Source of the DNA: Styela clava
Taxonomy: Eukaryota; Chordata; Ascidiacea; Stolidobranchia; Styelidae
Direction: 5' to 3'
DNA: 64,000 nt
Assembly (NCBI RefSeq): GCF_964204865.1
Contig: NC_135254.1
Span: 2,423,001-2,487,000 of the forward strand
Shown: piece after piece, positions 9,973 to 23,936 of the stretch
Layout: the number at the start of each line of letters is the position of its first letter
Numbering within the stretch: the stretch's first letter is position 1
Made by a program: the position numbers and the translations under genes
The notes under the pieces: model-generated
Seen by the model: only the letters and a program-made list of their open reading frames with translations
Database searches by the model: none
Told to the model about the DNA's origin: nothing

Positions 9973-10262
9973 ATGACTAAACCTCGCCTAGGCAGAACCG
10001 CCTTTGTGAACGCGGTTGACTGCCTCGTCAGGTAAGTATGATTTGTGACGATTGGTTACGCATCATGAATGAATGTTCTATGCTAAGTGTTGAGAAGAAC
10101 TTCTCAACATTAAAAACGATATGTGCAAAAGTTGCAATTTTAATTGATTCGTCTGTGGGTAACGTGGAATACGATTCATTGCGTTCACTCTTTTATGTGA
10201 TACATCGCGAGTTCTTTGCCATCCGATGGCAGAGTGAAGTTGAACAACTTTACAAAAAATAG
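9973..10262 (+). CDS. Copy 13
   Basis: I13N. Unit 751. Duplicate of copy 7. Confidence 0.5.
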
Positions 10263-10723
10263 CAAGGACCAGGGGGTGGTATATTAAACTATAAACAATG
10301 AGCCGCAGCTACGATACGTACCTTAAACATGGAATAATGATATTTCCGAATCTTAGCGCTCATTCTATTGCTCAATCAATGGCAACACAATCTGAATGTG
10401 AAACTGCAAACAAGGAATCAATCTAGAGACGGTTGGATAAAGGGATAACTTGGATAATGGCAAGGCATGTCATGGACTAATATCAATAAATGGATTGTAA
10501 GATTGGTCATGAGAAAGATAACACACCCAAACGAGGATCAATACGGCCACAACTAATGAAAGCAACGTGGCCGCTCATTGACTCAACTCGTAAGCCAACA
10601 AGATATTGGTAGTGAGCAAATATATAAAAGGGATAGCGCGAACGCAGTCCCCACTAGCAGAAATTACACGACCGAGTTATCCACATTTGGGATAATCGCT
10701 AGGGTCAATTTAGTCTGGGTGCA

Positions 10724-11013
10724 ATGACTAAACCTCGCCTAGGCAGAACCGCCTTTGTGATCGCGGTGGACTGCCTCGTCAGGTAAGTATGATTTGTGAC
10801 GATTGGTTACGCATCATGAATGAATGTTCTATGCTAAGTGTTGAGAAGAACTTCTCAACATTAAAAACGATATGTGCAAAAGTTGCAATTTTAATTGATT
10901 CGTCTGTGGGTAACGTGGAATACGATTCATTGCGTTCACTCTTTTATGTGATACATCGCGAGTTCTTTGCCATCCGATGGCAGAGTGAAGTTGAACAACT
11001 TTACAAAAAATAG
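10724..11013 (+). CDS. Copy 14
   Basis: Silent GTG at V15. Unit 762, GGGAGTAATG flank. Duplicate of copy 8. Confidence 0.5.
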
Positions 11014-11485
11014 CAGGACCAGGGGGTGGAATATTAAACTATAAACAAAGAGCCGCAGCTACGATACGTACCTTAAACAGGGAGTAATGATATTTCCGAA
11101 TCTTGGCGCTCATTCTATTGCTCAATCAATGGCAACACAATCTGAATGTGAAACTGCAAACAAGGAATCAATCTAGAGACGGTTGGATAAAGGGCTAACT
11201 TGGATAATGGCAAGGCATGTCATGGACTAATATCAATAAATAAATTAATAAATGGATTGTAAGATTGGTCATGAGAAATTTAACACACCCAAACGAGGAT
11301 CAATACGGCCACAACTAATGAAAGCAACGTGGCCGCTCATTGACTTAACTCGTAAGCCAACAAGATATTGGTAGTGAGCAAATATATAAAAGGGGTAGCG
11401 CGAACGCAGTCCCCACTAACAGAAATTACACGACCGAGTTATCCACATTTGGGATAATCGCTAGGGTCAATTTAGTCTGGGTGCA

Positions 11486-11775
11486 ATGACTAAACCTCGC
11501 CTAGGCAGAACCGCCTTTGTGATCGCGGTTGACTGCCTCGTCAGGTAAGTATGATTTGTGACGATTGGTTACGCATCATGAATGAATGTTCTATGCTAAG
11601 TGTTGAGAAGAACTTCTCAACATTAAAAACGACATGTGCAAAAGTTGCAATTTTAATTGATTCGTCTGTGGGTAACGTGGAATACGATTCATTGCGTTCA
11701 CTCTTTTATGTGATACATCGCGAGTTCTTTGCCATCCGATGGCAGAGTGAAGTTGAACAACTTTACAAAAAATAG
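11486..11775 (+). CDS. Copy 15
   Basis: I31T. Unit 763. Duplicate of copy 9, including CACTAACAG in the leader. Confidence 0.5.
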
Positions 11776-12248
11776 CAAGGACCAGGGGGTGGAATATTAA
11801 ACTATAAACAAAGAGCCGCAGCTACGATACGTACCTTAAACAGGGAATAATGATATTTCCGAATCTTGGCGCTCATTCTATTGCTCAATCAATGGCAACA
11901 CAATCTGAATGTGAAACTGCAAACAAGGAATCAATCTAGAGACGGTTGGATAAAGGGCTAACTTGGATAATGGCAAGGCATGTCATGGACTAATATCAAT
12001 AAATAAATTAATAAATGGATTGTAAGATTGGTCATGAGAAATTTAACACACCCAAACGAGGATCAATACGGCCACAACTAATGAAAGCAACGTGGCCGCT
12101 CATTGACTTAACTCGTAAGCCAACAAGATATTGGTAGTGAGCAAATATATAAAAGGGATAGCGCGAACGCAGTCCCCACTAGCAGAAATTACACGACCGA
12201 GTTATCCACATTTGGGATAATCGCTAGGGTCAATTTAGTCTGGGTGCA

Positions 12249-12538
12249 ATGACTAAACCTCGCCTAGGCAGAACCGCCTTTGTGATCGCGGTTGACTGCC
12301 TCGTCAGGTAAGTATGATTTGTGACGATTGGTTACGCATCATGAATGAATGTTCTATGCTAAGTGTTGAGAAGAACTTCTCAACATTAAAAACGATATGT
12401 GCAAAAGTTGCAATTTTAATTGATTCGTCTGTGGGTAACGTGGAATACGATTCATTGCGTTCACTCTTTTATGTGATACATCGCGAGTTCTTTGCCATCC
12501 GATGGCAGAGTGAAGTTGAACAACTTTACAAAAAATAG
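12249..12538 (+). CDS. Copy 16
   Basis: Protein identical to copy 1. Unit 762. Duplicate of copy 10. Confidence 0.5.
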
Positions 12539-13010
12539 CAGGACCAGGGGGTGGAATATTAAACTATAAACAAAGAGCCGCAGCTACGATACGTACCTTA
12601 AACAGGGAATAATGATATTTCCGAATCTTGGCGCTCATTCTATTGCTCAATCAATGGCAACACAATCTGAATGTGAAACTGCAAACAAGGAATCAATCTA
12701 GAGACGGTTGGATAAAGGGCTAACTTGGATAATGGCAAGGCATGTCATGGACTAATATCAATAAATAAATTAATAAATGGATTGTAAGATTGGTCATGAG
12801 AAATTTAACACACCCAAACGAGGATCAATACGGCCACAACTAATGAAAGCAACGTGGCCGCTCATTGACTTAACTCGTAAGCCAACAAGATATTGGTAGT
12901 GAGCAAATATATAAAAGGGATAGCGCGAACGCAGTCCCCACTAGCAGAAATTACACGACCGAGTTATCCACATTTGGGATAATCGCTAGGGTCAATTTAG
13001 TCTGGGTGCA

Positions 13011-13300
13011 ATGACTAAACCTCGCCTAGGCAGAACCGCCTTTGTGATCGCGGTTGACTGCCTCGTCAGGTAAGTATGATTTGTGACGATTGGTTACGCA
13101 TCATGAATGAATGTTCTATGCTAAGTGTTGAGAAGAACTTCTCAACATTAAAAACGATATGTGCAAAAGTTGCAATTTTAATTGATTCGTCTGTGGGTAA
13201 CGTGGAATACGATTCATTGCGTTCACTCTTTTATGTGATACATCGCGAGTTCTTTGCCATCCGATGGCAGAGTGAAGTTGAACAACTTTACAAAAAATAG
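13011..13300 (+). CDS. Copy 17
   Basis: Protein identical to copy 1, of which it is the 12,437-bp-distant duplicate. Unit 751. Confidence 0.5.
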
Positions 13301-13761
13301 CAAGGACCAGGGGGTGGTATATTAAACTATAAACAATGAGCCGCAGCTACGATACGTACCTTAAACATGGAATAATGATATTTCCGAATCTTGGCGCTCA
13401 TTCTATTGCTCAATCAATGGCAACACAATCTGAATGTGAAACTGCAAACAAGGAATCAATCTAGAGACGGTTGGATAAAGGGATAACTTGGATAATGGCA
13501 AGGCATGTCATGGACTAATATCAATAAATGGATTGTAAGATTGGTCATGAGAAAGATAACACACCCAAACGAGGATCAATACGGCCACAACTAATGAAAG
13601 CAACGTGGCCGCTCATTGACTTAACTCGTAAGCCAACAAGATATTGGTAGTGAGCAAATATATAAAAGGGATAGCGCGAACGCAGTCCCCACTAGCAGAA
13701 ATTACACGACCGAGTTATCCACATTTGGGATAATCGCTAGGGTCAATTTAGTCTGGGTGCA

Positions 13762-14051
13762 ATGACTAAACCTCGCCTAGGCAGAACCGCCTTTGTGATC
13801 GCGGTTGACTGCCTCGTCAGGTAAGTATGATTTGTGACGATTGGTTACGCATCATGAATGAATGTTCTATGCTAAGTGTTGAGAAGAACTTCTCAACATT
13901 AAAAACGACATGTGCAAAAGTTGCAATTTTAATTGATTCGTCTGTGGGTAACGTGGAATACGATTCATTGCGTTCACTCTTTTATGTGATACATCGCGAG
14001 TTCTTTGCCATCCGATGGCAGAGTGAAGTTGAACAACTTTACAAAAAATAG
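13762..14051 (+). CDS. Copy 18
   Basis: I31T; lacks the V15G of its duplicate, copy 2. Unit 763. Confidence 0.5.
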
Positions 14052-14524
14052 CAAGGACCAGGGGGTGGAATATTAAACTATAAACAAAGAGCCGCAGCTA
14101 CGATACGTACCTTAAACAGGGAATAATGATATTTCCGAATCTTGGCGCTCATTCTATTGCTCAATCAATGGCAACACAATCTGAATGTGAAACTGCAAAC
14201 AAGGAATCAATCTAGAGACGGTTGGATAAAGGGCTAACTTGGATAATGGCAAGGCATGTCATGGACTAATATCAATAAATAAATTAATAAATGGATTGTA
14301 AGATTGGTCATGAGAAATTTAACACACCCAAACGAGGATCAATACGGCCACAACTAATGAAAGCAACGTGGCCGCTCATTGACTTAACTCGTAAGCCAAC
14401 AAGATATTGGTAGTGAGCAAATATATAAAAGGGATAGCGCGAACGCAGTCCCCACTAGCAGAAATTACACGACCGAGTTATCCACATTTGGGATAATCGC
14501 TAGGGTCAATTTAGTCTGGGTGCA

Positions 14525-14814
14525 ATGACTAAACCTCGTCTAGGCAGAACCGCCTTTGTGATCGCGGTTGACTGCCTCGTCAGGTAAGTATGATTTGTGA
14601 CGATTGGTTACGCATCATGAATGAATGTTCTATGCTAAGTGTTGAGAAGAACTTCTCAACATTAAAAACGATATGTGCAAAAGTTGCAATTTTAATTGAT
14701 TCGTCTGTGGGTAACGTGGAATACGATTCATTGCGTTCACTCTTTTATGTGATACATCGCGAGTTCTTTGCCATCCGATGGCAGAGTGAAGTTGAACAAC
14801 TTTACAAAAAATAG
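14525..14814 (+). CDS. Copy 19, followed by a double 3' flank
   Basis: Silent CGT at R5, as in copy 3. Unit 1,082. Confidence 0.5.
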
Positions 14815-15150
14815 CAAGGACCAGGGGGTGGAATATTAAACTATAAACAATGAGCCGCAGCTACGATACGTACCTTAAACAGGGAATAATGATATTTCCG
14901 AATCTTGGCGCTCATTCTATTGCTCAATCAATGGCAACACAATCTGAATGTGAAACTGCAAACATGGAATCAATCTAGAGACGGTTGGATAAAGGGATAA
15001 CTTGGATAATGGCAAGGCATGTCATGGACTAATATCAATAAATGGATTGTAAGATTGGTCATGAGAAAGATAACACACCCAAACGAGGATCAATACGGCC
15101 ACAACTAATGAAAGCAACGTGGCCGCTCATTGACTTAACTCGTAAGCCAA

Positions 15151-15167
15151 CAAGGGTGGGGGTATAT
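15151..15167 (+). repeat. Rearrangement junction in the second 1,082-bp unit
   Basis: Same junction as at 2,714, base for base and exactly 12,437 bp away. One rearrangement was therefore later copied. Confidence 0.85.
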
Positions 15168-15606
15168 TAAACTATAAACAATGAGCCGCAGCTACGATAC
15201 GTACCTTAAACATGGAATAATGATATTTCCGAATCTTGGCGCTCATTCTATTGCTCAATCAATGGCAACACAATCTGAATGTGAAACTGCAAACAAGGAA
15301 TCAATCTAGAGACGGTTGGATAAAGGGATAACTTGGATAATGGCAAGGCATGTCATGGACTAATATCAATAAATGGATTGTAAGATTGGTCATGAGAAAG
15401 ATAACACACCCAAACGAGGATCAATACGGCCACAACTAATGAAAGCAACGTGGCCGCTCATTGACTTAACTCGTAAGCCAACAAGATATTGGTAGTGAGC
15501 AAATATATAAAAGGGATAGCGCGAACGCAGTCCCCACTAGCAGAAATTACACGACCGAGTTATCCACATTTGGGATAATCGCTAGGGTCAATTTAGTCTG
15601 GGTGCA

Positions 15607-15896
15607 ATGACTAAACCTCGCCTAGGCAAAACCGCCTTTGTGATCGCGGTTGACTGCCTCGTCAGGTAAGTATGATTTGTGACGATTGGTTACGCATCAT
15701 GAATGAATGTTCTATGCTAAGTGTTGAGAAGAACTTCTCAACATTAAAAACGATATGTGCAAAAGTTGCAATTTTAATTGATTCGTCTGTGGGTAACGTG
15801 GAATACGATTCATTGCGTTCACTCTTTTATGTGATACATCGCGAGTTCTTTGCCATCCGATGGCAGAGTGAAGTTGAACAACTTTACAAAAAATAG
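15607..15896 (+). CDS. Copy 20
   Basis: R8K (AGA to AAA) in exon 1. Unit 762. Confidence 0.5.
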
Positions 15897-16368
15897 CAGG
15901 ACCAGGGGGTGGAATATTAAACTATAAACAAAGAGCCGCAGCTACGATACGTACCTTAAACAGGGAATAATGATATTTCCGAATCTTGGCGCTCATTCTA
16001 TTGCTCAATCAATGGCAACACAATCTGAATGTGAAACTGCAAACAAGGAATCAATCTAGAGACGGTTGGATAAAGGGCTAACTTGGATAATGACAAGGCA
16101 TGTCATGGACTAATATCAATAAATAAATTAATAAATGGATTGTAAGATTGGTCATGAGAAATTTAACACACCCAAACGAGGATCAATACGGCCACAACTA
16201 ATGAAAGCAACGTGGCCGCTCATTGACTTAACTCGTAAGCCAACAAGATATTGGTAGTGAGCAAATATATAAAAGGGATAGCGCGAACGCAGTCCCCACT
16301 AGCAGAAATTACACGACCGAGTTATCCACATTTGGGATAATCGCTAGGGTAAATTTAGTCTGGGTGCA

Positions 16369-16658
16369 ATGACTAAACCTCGCCTGGGCAGAACCGCCTT
16401 TGTGATCGCGGTTGACTGCCTCGTCAGGTAAGTATGATTTGTGACGATTGGTTACGCATCATGAATGAATGTTCTATGCTAAGTGTTGAGAAGAACTTCT
16501 CAACATTAAAAACGACATGTGCAAAAGTTGCAATTTTAATTGATTCGTCTGTGGGTAACGTGGAATACGATTCATTGCGTTCACTCTTTTATGTGATACA
16601 TCGCGAGTTCTTTGCCATCCGATGGCAGAGTGAAGTTGAACAACTTTACAAAAAATAG
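16369..16658 (+). CDS. Copy 21
   Basis: I31T, with silent CTA to CTG at L6. Unit 751, hybrid flank with GATAAGTACC. Confidence 0.5.
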
Positions 16659-17119
16659 CAAGGACCAGGGGGTGGAATATTAAACTATAAACAATGAGCC
16701 GCAGCTACGATAAGTACCTTAAACAGGGAATAATGATATTTCCGAATCTTGGCGCTCATTCTATTGCTCAATCAATGGCAACACAATCTGAATGTGAAAC
16801 TGCAAACAAGGAATCAATCTAGAGACGGTTGGATAAAGGGATAACTTGGATAATGGCAAGGCATGTCATGGACTAATATCAATAAATGGATTGTAAGATT
16901 GGTCATGAGAAAGATAACACACCCAAACGAGGATCAATACGGCCACAACTAATGAAAGCAACGTGGCCGCTCATTGACTCAACTCGTAAGCCAACAAGAT
17001 ATTGGTAGTGAGCAAATATATAAAAGGGATAGCGCGAACGCAGTCCCCACTAGCAGAAATTACACGACCGAGTTATCCACATTTGGGATAATCGCTAGGG
17101 TCAATTTAGTCTGGGTGCA

Positions 17120-17409
17120 ATGACTAAACCTCGCCTAGGCAGAACCGCCTTTGTGATCGCGGTGGACTGCCTCGTCAGGTAAGTATGATTTGTGACGATT
17201 GATTACGCATCATGTATGAATGTTCTATGCTAAGTGTTGAGAAGAACTTCTCAACATTAAAAACGATATGTGCAAAAGTTGCAATTTTAATTGATTCGTC
17301 TGTGGGTAACGTACAATACGATTCATTGCGTTCACTCTTTTATGTGATACATCGCGAGTTCTTTGCCATCCGATGGCAGTGTGAAGTTGAACAACTTTAC
17401 AAAAAATAG
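17120..17409 (+). CDS. Copy 22, stop inside the intron
   Basis: TGA at 17,200-17,202 closes the unspliced ORF at codon 6, but the spliced frame is open. E47Q (adjacent GG to AC change) and S69C. Unit 763. Confidence 0.5.
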
Positions 17410-17882
17410 CAAGGACCAGGGGGTGGAATATTAAACTATAAACAAAGAGCCGCAGCTACGATACGTACCTTAAACAGGGAATAATGATATTTCCGAATCT
17501 TGGCGCTCATTCTATTGCTCAATCAATGGCAACACAATCTGAATGTGAAACTGCAAACAAGGAATCAATCTAGAGACGGTTGGATAAAGGGCTAACTTGG
17601 ATAATGGCAAGGCATGTCATGGACTAATATCAATAAATAAATTAATAAATGGATTGTAAGATTGGTCATGAGAAATTTAACACACCCAAACGAGGATCAA
17701 TACGGCCAAAACTAATGAAAGCAACGTGGCCGCTCGTTGACTTAACTCGTAAGCCAACAAGATATTGGTAGTGAGCAAATATATAAAAGGGATAGCGCGA
17801 ACGCAGTCCCCACTAGCAGAAACTACACGACCGAGTTATCCACATTTGGGATAATCGCTAGGGTCAATTTAGTCTGGGTGCA

Positions 17883-18172
17883 ATGACTAAACCTCGCCTA
17901 GGCAGAACCGCCTTTGAGATCGCGGTTGACTGCCTCGTCAGGTAAGTATGATTTGTGACGATTGGTTACGCATCATGAATGAATGTTCTATGCTAAGTGT
18001 TGAGAAGAACTTCTCAACATTAAAAACGACATGTGCAAAAGTTGCAATTTTAATTGATTCGTCTGTGGGTAACGTACAATACGATTCATTGCGTTCACTC
18101 TTTTATGTGATACATCGCGAGTTCTTTGCCATCCGATGGCAGAGTGAAGTTGAACAACTTTACAAAAAATAG
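17883..18172 (+). CDS. Copy 23
   Basis: V12E (GTG to GAG), I31T and E47Q. Unit 763. Confidence 0.5.
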
Positions 18173-18645
18173 CAAGGACCAGGGGGTGGAATATTAAACT
18201 ATAAACAAAGAGCCGCAGCTACGATACGTACCTTAAACAGGGAATAATGATATTTCCGAATCTTGGCGCTCATTCTATTGCTCAATCAATGGCAACACAA
18301 TCTGAATGTGAAACTGCAAACAAGGAATCAATCTAGAGACGGTTGGATAAAGGGCTAACTTTGATAATGGCAAGGCATGTCATGGACTAATATCAATAAA
18401 TAAATTAATAAATGGATTGTAAGATTGGTCATGAGAAATTTAACACACCCAAACGAGGATCAATACGGCCACAACTAATGAAAGCAACGTGGCCGCTCAT
18501 TGACTTAACTCGTAAGCCAACAAGATATTGGTAGTGAGCAAATATATAAAAGGGATAGCGCGAACGCAGTCCCCACTAGCAGAAATTACACGACCGAGTT
18601 ATCCACATTTGGGATAATCGCTAGGGTCAATTTAGTCTGGGTGCA

Positions 18646-18935
18646 ATGACTAAACCTCGCCTAGGCAGAACCGCCTTTGTGATCGCGGTTGACTGCCTCG
18701 TCAGGTAAGTATGATTTGTGACGATTGGTTACGCATCATGAATGAATGTTCTATGCTAAGTGTTGAGAAGAACTTCTCAACATTAAAAACGATATGTGCA
18801 AAAGTTGCAATTTTAATTGATTCGTCTGTGGGTAACGTGGAATACGATTCATTGCGTTCACTCTTTTATGTGATACATCGCGAGTTCTTTGCCATCCGAT
18901 GGCAGAGTGAAGTTGAACAACTTTACAAAAAATAG
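18646..18935 (+). CDS. Copy 24
   Basis: Protein identical to copy 1. Unit 751 with an A-to-B recombinant flank (GGGCTAAC followed by the short AATAAATGG form). Confidence 0.5.
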
Positions 18936-19396
18936 CAAGGACCAGGGGGTGGAATATTAAACTATAAACAAAGAGCCGCAGCTACGATACGTACCTTAAA
19001 CAGGGAATAATGATATTTCCGAATCTTGGCGCTCATTCTATTGCTCAATCAATGGCAACACAATCTGAATGTGAAACTGCAAACAAGGAATCAATCTAGA
19101 GACGGTTGGATAAAGGGCTAACTTGGATAATGGCAAGGCATGTCATGGACTAATATCAATAAATGGATTGTAAGATTGGTCATGAGAAAGATAACACACC
19201 CAAACGAGGATCAATACGGCCACAACTAATGAAAGCAACGTGGCCGCTCATTGACTCAACTCGTAAGCCAACAAGATATTGGTAGTGAGCAAATATATAA
19301 AAGGGATAGCGCGAACGCAGTCCCCACTAGCAGAAATTACACGACCGAGTTATCCACATTTGGGATAATCGCTAGGGTCAATTTAGTCTGGGTGCA

Positions 19397-19686
19397 ATGA
19401 CTAAACCTCGCCTAGGCAGAACCGCCTTTGTGATCGCGGTGGACTGCCTCGTCAGGTAAGTATGATTTGTGACGACTGATTACGCATCATGTATGAATGT
19501 TCTATGCTAAGTGTTGAGAAGAACTTCTCAACATTAAAAACGATATGTGCAAAAGTTGCAATTTTAATTGATTCGTCTGTGGGTAACGTACAATACGATT
19601 CATTGCGTTCACTCTTTTATGTGATACATCGCGAGTTCTTTGCCATCCGATGGCAGAGTGAAGTTGAACAACTTTACAAAAAATAG
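19397..19686 (+). CDS. Copy 25, stop inside the intron
   Basis: Intron reads GACGACTGATTACG: a TGA plus a further change. The spliced frame is open, with E47Q. Unit 763. Confidence 0.5.
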
Positions 19687-20159
19687 CAAGGACCAGGGGG
19701 TGGAATATTAAACTATAAACAAAGAGCCGCAGCTACGATACGTACCTTAAACAGGGAATAATGATATTTCCGAATCTTGGCGCTCATTCTATTGCTCAAT
19801 CAATGGCAACACAATCTGAATGTGAAACTGCAAACAAGGAATCAATCTAGAGACGGTTGGATAAAGGGCTAACTTGGATAATGGCAAGGCATGTCATGGA
19901 CTAATATCAATAAATAAATTAATAAATGGATTGTAAGATTGGTCATGAGAAATTTAACACACCCAAACGAGGATCAATACGGCCAAAACTAATGAAAGCA
20001 ACGTGGCCGCTCATTGACTTAACTCGTAAGCCAACAAGATATTGGTAGTGAGCAAATATATAAAAGGGATAGCGCGAACGCAGTCCCCACTAGCAGAAAC
20101 TACACGACCGAGTTATCCACATTTGGGATAATCGCTAGGGTCAATTTAGTCTGGGTGCA

Positions 20160-20449
20160 ATGACTAAACCTCGCCTAGGCAGAACCGCCTTTGTGATCGC
20201 GGTTGACTGCCTCGTCAGGTAAGTATGATTTGTGACGATTGGTTACGCATCATGAATGAATGTTCTATGCTAAGTGTTGAGAAGAACTTCTCAATATTAA
20301 AAACGATATGTGCAAAAGTTGCAATTTTAATTGATTCGTCTGTGGGTAACGTGGAATACGATTCATTGCGTTCACTCTTTTATGTGATACATCGCGAGTT
20401 CTTTGCCATCCGATGGCAGAGTGAAGTTGAACAGCTTTACAAAAAATAG
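20160..20449 (+). CDS. Copy 26
   Basis: T27I. Unit 751 with GTAACATTGG, as after copy 4. Confidence 0.5.
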
Positions 20450-20910
20450 CAAGGACCAGGGGGTGGTATATTAAACTATAAACAATGAGCCGCAGCTACG
20501 ATACGTACCTTAAACATGGAATAATGATATTTCCGAATCTTGGCGCTCATTCTATTGCTCAATCAATGGCAACACAATCTGAATGTGAAACTGCAAACAA
20601 GGAATCAATCTAGAGACGGTTGGATAAAGGGATAACTTGGATAATGGCAAGGCATGTCATGGACTAATATCAATAAATGGATTGTAACATTGGTCATGAG
20701 AAAGATAACACACCCAAACGAGGATCAATACGGCCACAACTAATGAAAGCAACGTGGCCGCTCATTGACTCAACTCGTAAGCCAACAAGATATTGGTAGT
20801 GAGCAAATATATAAAAGGCATAGCGCGAACGCAGTCCCCACTAGCAGAAATTACACGACCGAGTTATCCACATTTGGGATAATCGCTAGGGTCAATTTAG
20901 TCTGGGTGCA

Positions 20911-21200
20911 ATGACTAAACCTCGCCTAGGCAGAACCGCCTTTGTGATCGCGGTTGACTGCCTCGTCAGGTAAGTATGATTTGTGACGATTGGTTACGCA
21001 TCATGAATGAATGTTCTATGCTAAGTGTTGAGAATAACTTCTCAACATTAAAAACGATATGTGCAAAAGTTGCAATTTTAATTGATTCGTCTGTGGGTAA
21101 CGTGGAATACGATTCATTGCGTTCACTCTTTTATGTGATACATCGCGAGTTCTTTGCCATCCGATGGCAGAGTGAAGTTGAACAACTTTACAAAAAATAG
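20911..21200 (+). CDS. Copy 27
   Basis: K23N. Unit 762. Duplicate of copy 5. Confidence 0.5.
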
Positions 21201-21672
21201 CAGGACCAGGGGGTGGAATATTAAACTATAAACAAAGAGCCGCAGTTACGATACGTACCTTAAACAGGGAATAATGATATTTCCGAATCTTGGCGCTCAT
21301 TCTATTGCTCAATCAATGGCAACACAATCTGAATGTGAAACTGCAAACAAGGAATAAATCTAGAGACGGTTGGATAAAGGGCTAACTTGGATAATGGCAA
21401 GGCATGTCATGGACTAATATCAATAAATAAATTAATAAATGGATTGTAAGATTGGTCATGAGAAATTTAACACACCCAAACGAGGATCAATACGGCCACA
21501 ACTAATGAAAGCAACGTGGCCGCTCATTGACTTAACCCGTAAGCCAACAGGATATTGGTAGTGAGCAAATATATAAAAGGGATAGCGCGAACGCAGTCCC
21601 CACTAGCAGAAATTACACGACCGAGTTATCCACATTTGGGATAATCGGTAGGGTCAATTTAGTCTGGGTGCA

Positions 21673-22001
21673 ATGACTAAACCTCGCCTAGGCAGAACCG
21701 CCTTTGTGATCGCGGTTGACTGCCTCGTCAGGTAAGTATGATTTGTGACGATTGGTTACGCATCATGAATGAATGTTCTATGCTAAGTGTTGAGAAGAAC
21801 TTCTCAACATTAAAAACGACATGTGCAAAAGTTGCAATTTTAATTGATTCGTCTGTGGGTAACGTGGAATACGATTCATTGCGTTCACTCTTTTATGTGA
21901 TACATCGCGAGTTCTTTGCCATCCGATGGCAGAGTGAAGTTGAACAACTTTACAAAAAATACCAAGGACCAGGGGGTGGAATATTAAACTATAAACAATG
22001 A
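21673..22001 (+). CDS. Copy 28, stop codon lost
   Basis: I31T with TAG to TAC and the same 13-codon extension as copy 6. Unit 751. Confidence 0.5.
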
Positions 22002-22423
22002 GCCGCAGCTACGATAAGTACCTTAAACAGGGAATAATGATATTTCCGAATCTTGGCGCTCATTCTATTGCTCAATCAATGGCAACACAATCTGAATGTG
22101 AAACTGCAAACAAGGAATCAATCTAGAGACGGTTGGATAAAGGGATAACTTGGATAATGGCAAGGCATGTCATGGACTAATATCAATAAATGGATTGTAA
22201 GATTGGTCATGAGAAAGATAACACACCCAAACGAGGATCAATACGGCCACAACTAATGAAAGCAACGTGGCCGCTCATTGACTTAACTCGTAAGCCAACA
22301 AGATATTGGTAGTGAGCAAATATATAAAAGGGATAGCGCGAACGCAGTCCCCACTAGCAGAAATTACACGACCGAGTTATCCACATTTGGGATAATCGCT
22401 AGGGTCAATTTAGTCTGGGTGCA

Positions 22424-22713
22424 ATGACTATACCTCGCCTAGGCAGAACCGCCTTTGTGATCGCGGTTGACTGCTTCGTCAGGTAAGTATGATTTGTGAC
22501 GATTGGTTACGCATCATGTATGAATGTTCTATGCTAAGTGTTGAGAAGAACTTCTCAACATTAAAAACGATATGTGCAAAAGTTGCAATTTTAATTGATT
22601 CGTCTGTGGGTAACGTACAATACGATTCATTGCGTTCACTCTTTTATGTGATACATCGCGAGTTCTTTGCCATCCGATGGCAGAGTGAAGTTGAACAACT
22701 TTACAAAAAATAG
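22424..22713 (+). CDS. Copy 29
   Basis: K3I, L18F and E47Q. The intron has the ATGTATG variant without the TGA. Unit 762; a 1-bp deletion (TTAATCG) in the promoter-proximal flank. Confidence 0.5.
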
Positions 22714-23185
22714 CAAGGACCAGGGGGTGGAATATTAAACTATAAACAAAGAGCCGCAGCTACGATACGTACCTTAAACAGGGAATAATGATATTTCCGA
22801 ATCTTGGCGCTCATTCTATTGCTCAATCAATGGCAACACAATCTGAATGTGAAACTGCAAACAAGGAATCAATCTAGAGACGGTTGGATAAAGGGCTAAC
22901 TTGGATAATGGCAAGGCATGTCATGGACTAATATCAATAAATAAATTAATAAATGGATTGTAAGATTGGTCATGAGAAATTTAACACACCCAAACGAGGA
23001 TCAATACGGCCACAACTAATGAAAGCAACGTGGCCGCTCATTGACTTAATCGTAAGCCAACAAGATATTGGTAGTGAGCAAATATATAAAAGGGATAGCG
23101 CGAACGCAGTCCCCACTAGCAGAAATTACACGACCGAGTTATCCACATTTGGGATAATCGCTAGGGTAAATTTAGTCTGGGTGCA

Positions 23186-23475
23186 ATGACTAAACCTCGC
23201 CTGGGCAGAACCGCCTTTGTGATCGCGGTTGACTGCCTCGTCAGGTAAGTATGATTTGTGACGATTGGTTACGCATCATGAATGAATGTTCTATGCTAAG
23301 TGTTGAGAAGAACTTCTCAACATTAAAAACGACATGTGCAAAAGTTGCAATTTTAATTGATTCGTCTGTGGGTAACGTGGAATACGATTCATTGCGTTCA
23401 CTCTTTTATGTGATACATCGCGAGTTCTTTGCCATCCGATGGCAGAGTGAAGTTGAACAACTTTACAAAAAATAG
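23186..23475 (+). CDS. Copy 30
   Basis: I31T, silent CTG at L6. Unit 751. Confidence 0.5.
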
Positions 23476-23936
23476 CAAGGACCAGGGGGTGGAATATTAA
23501 ACTATAAACAATGAGCCGCAGCTACGATAAGTACCTTAAACAGGGAATAATGATATTTCCGAATCTTGGCGCTCATTCTATTGCTCAATCAATGGCAACA
23601 CAATCTGAATGTGAAACTGCAAACAAGGAATCAATCTAGAGACGGTTGGATAAAGGGATAACTTGGATAATGGCAAGGCATGTCATGGACTAATATCAAT
23701 AAATGGATTGTAAGATTGGTCATGAGAAAGATAACACACCCAAACGAGGATCAATACGGCCACAACTAATGAAAGCAACGTGGCCGCTCATTGACTCAAC
23801 TCGTAAGCCAACAAGATATTGGTAGTGAGCAAATATATAAAAGGGATAGCGCGAACGCAGTCCCCACTAGCAGAAATTACACGACCGAGTTATCCACATT
23901 TGGGATAATCGCTAGTGTCAATTTAGTCTGGGTGCA

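Larger units (their letters stand above)
9973..13010 (+). repeat. 3,038-bp four-unit block, second occurrence
   Basis: Copies 13-16 match copies 7-10 in spacing and markers, 4,539 bp downstream. Confidence 0.85.

Noticed and set aside
22953-23189. 78-codon ORF MDCKIGHEKF... (also near 24,466, 32,793, 36,579 and 49,438)
   Set aside because: It spans the upstream dyad, TATA box and leader, and opens only where a 1-bp deletion (TTAATCG) shifts frame. It is absent from most units.
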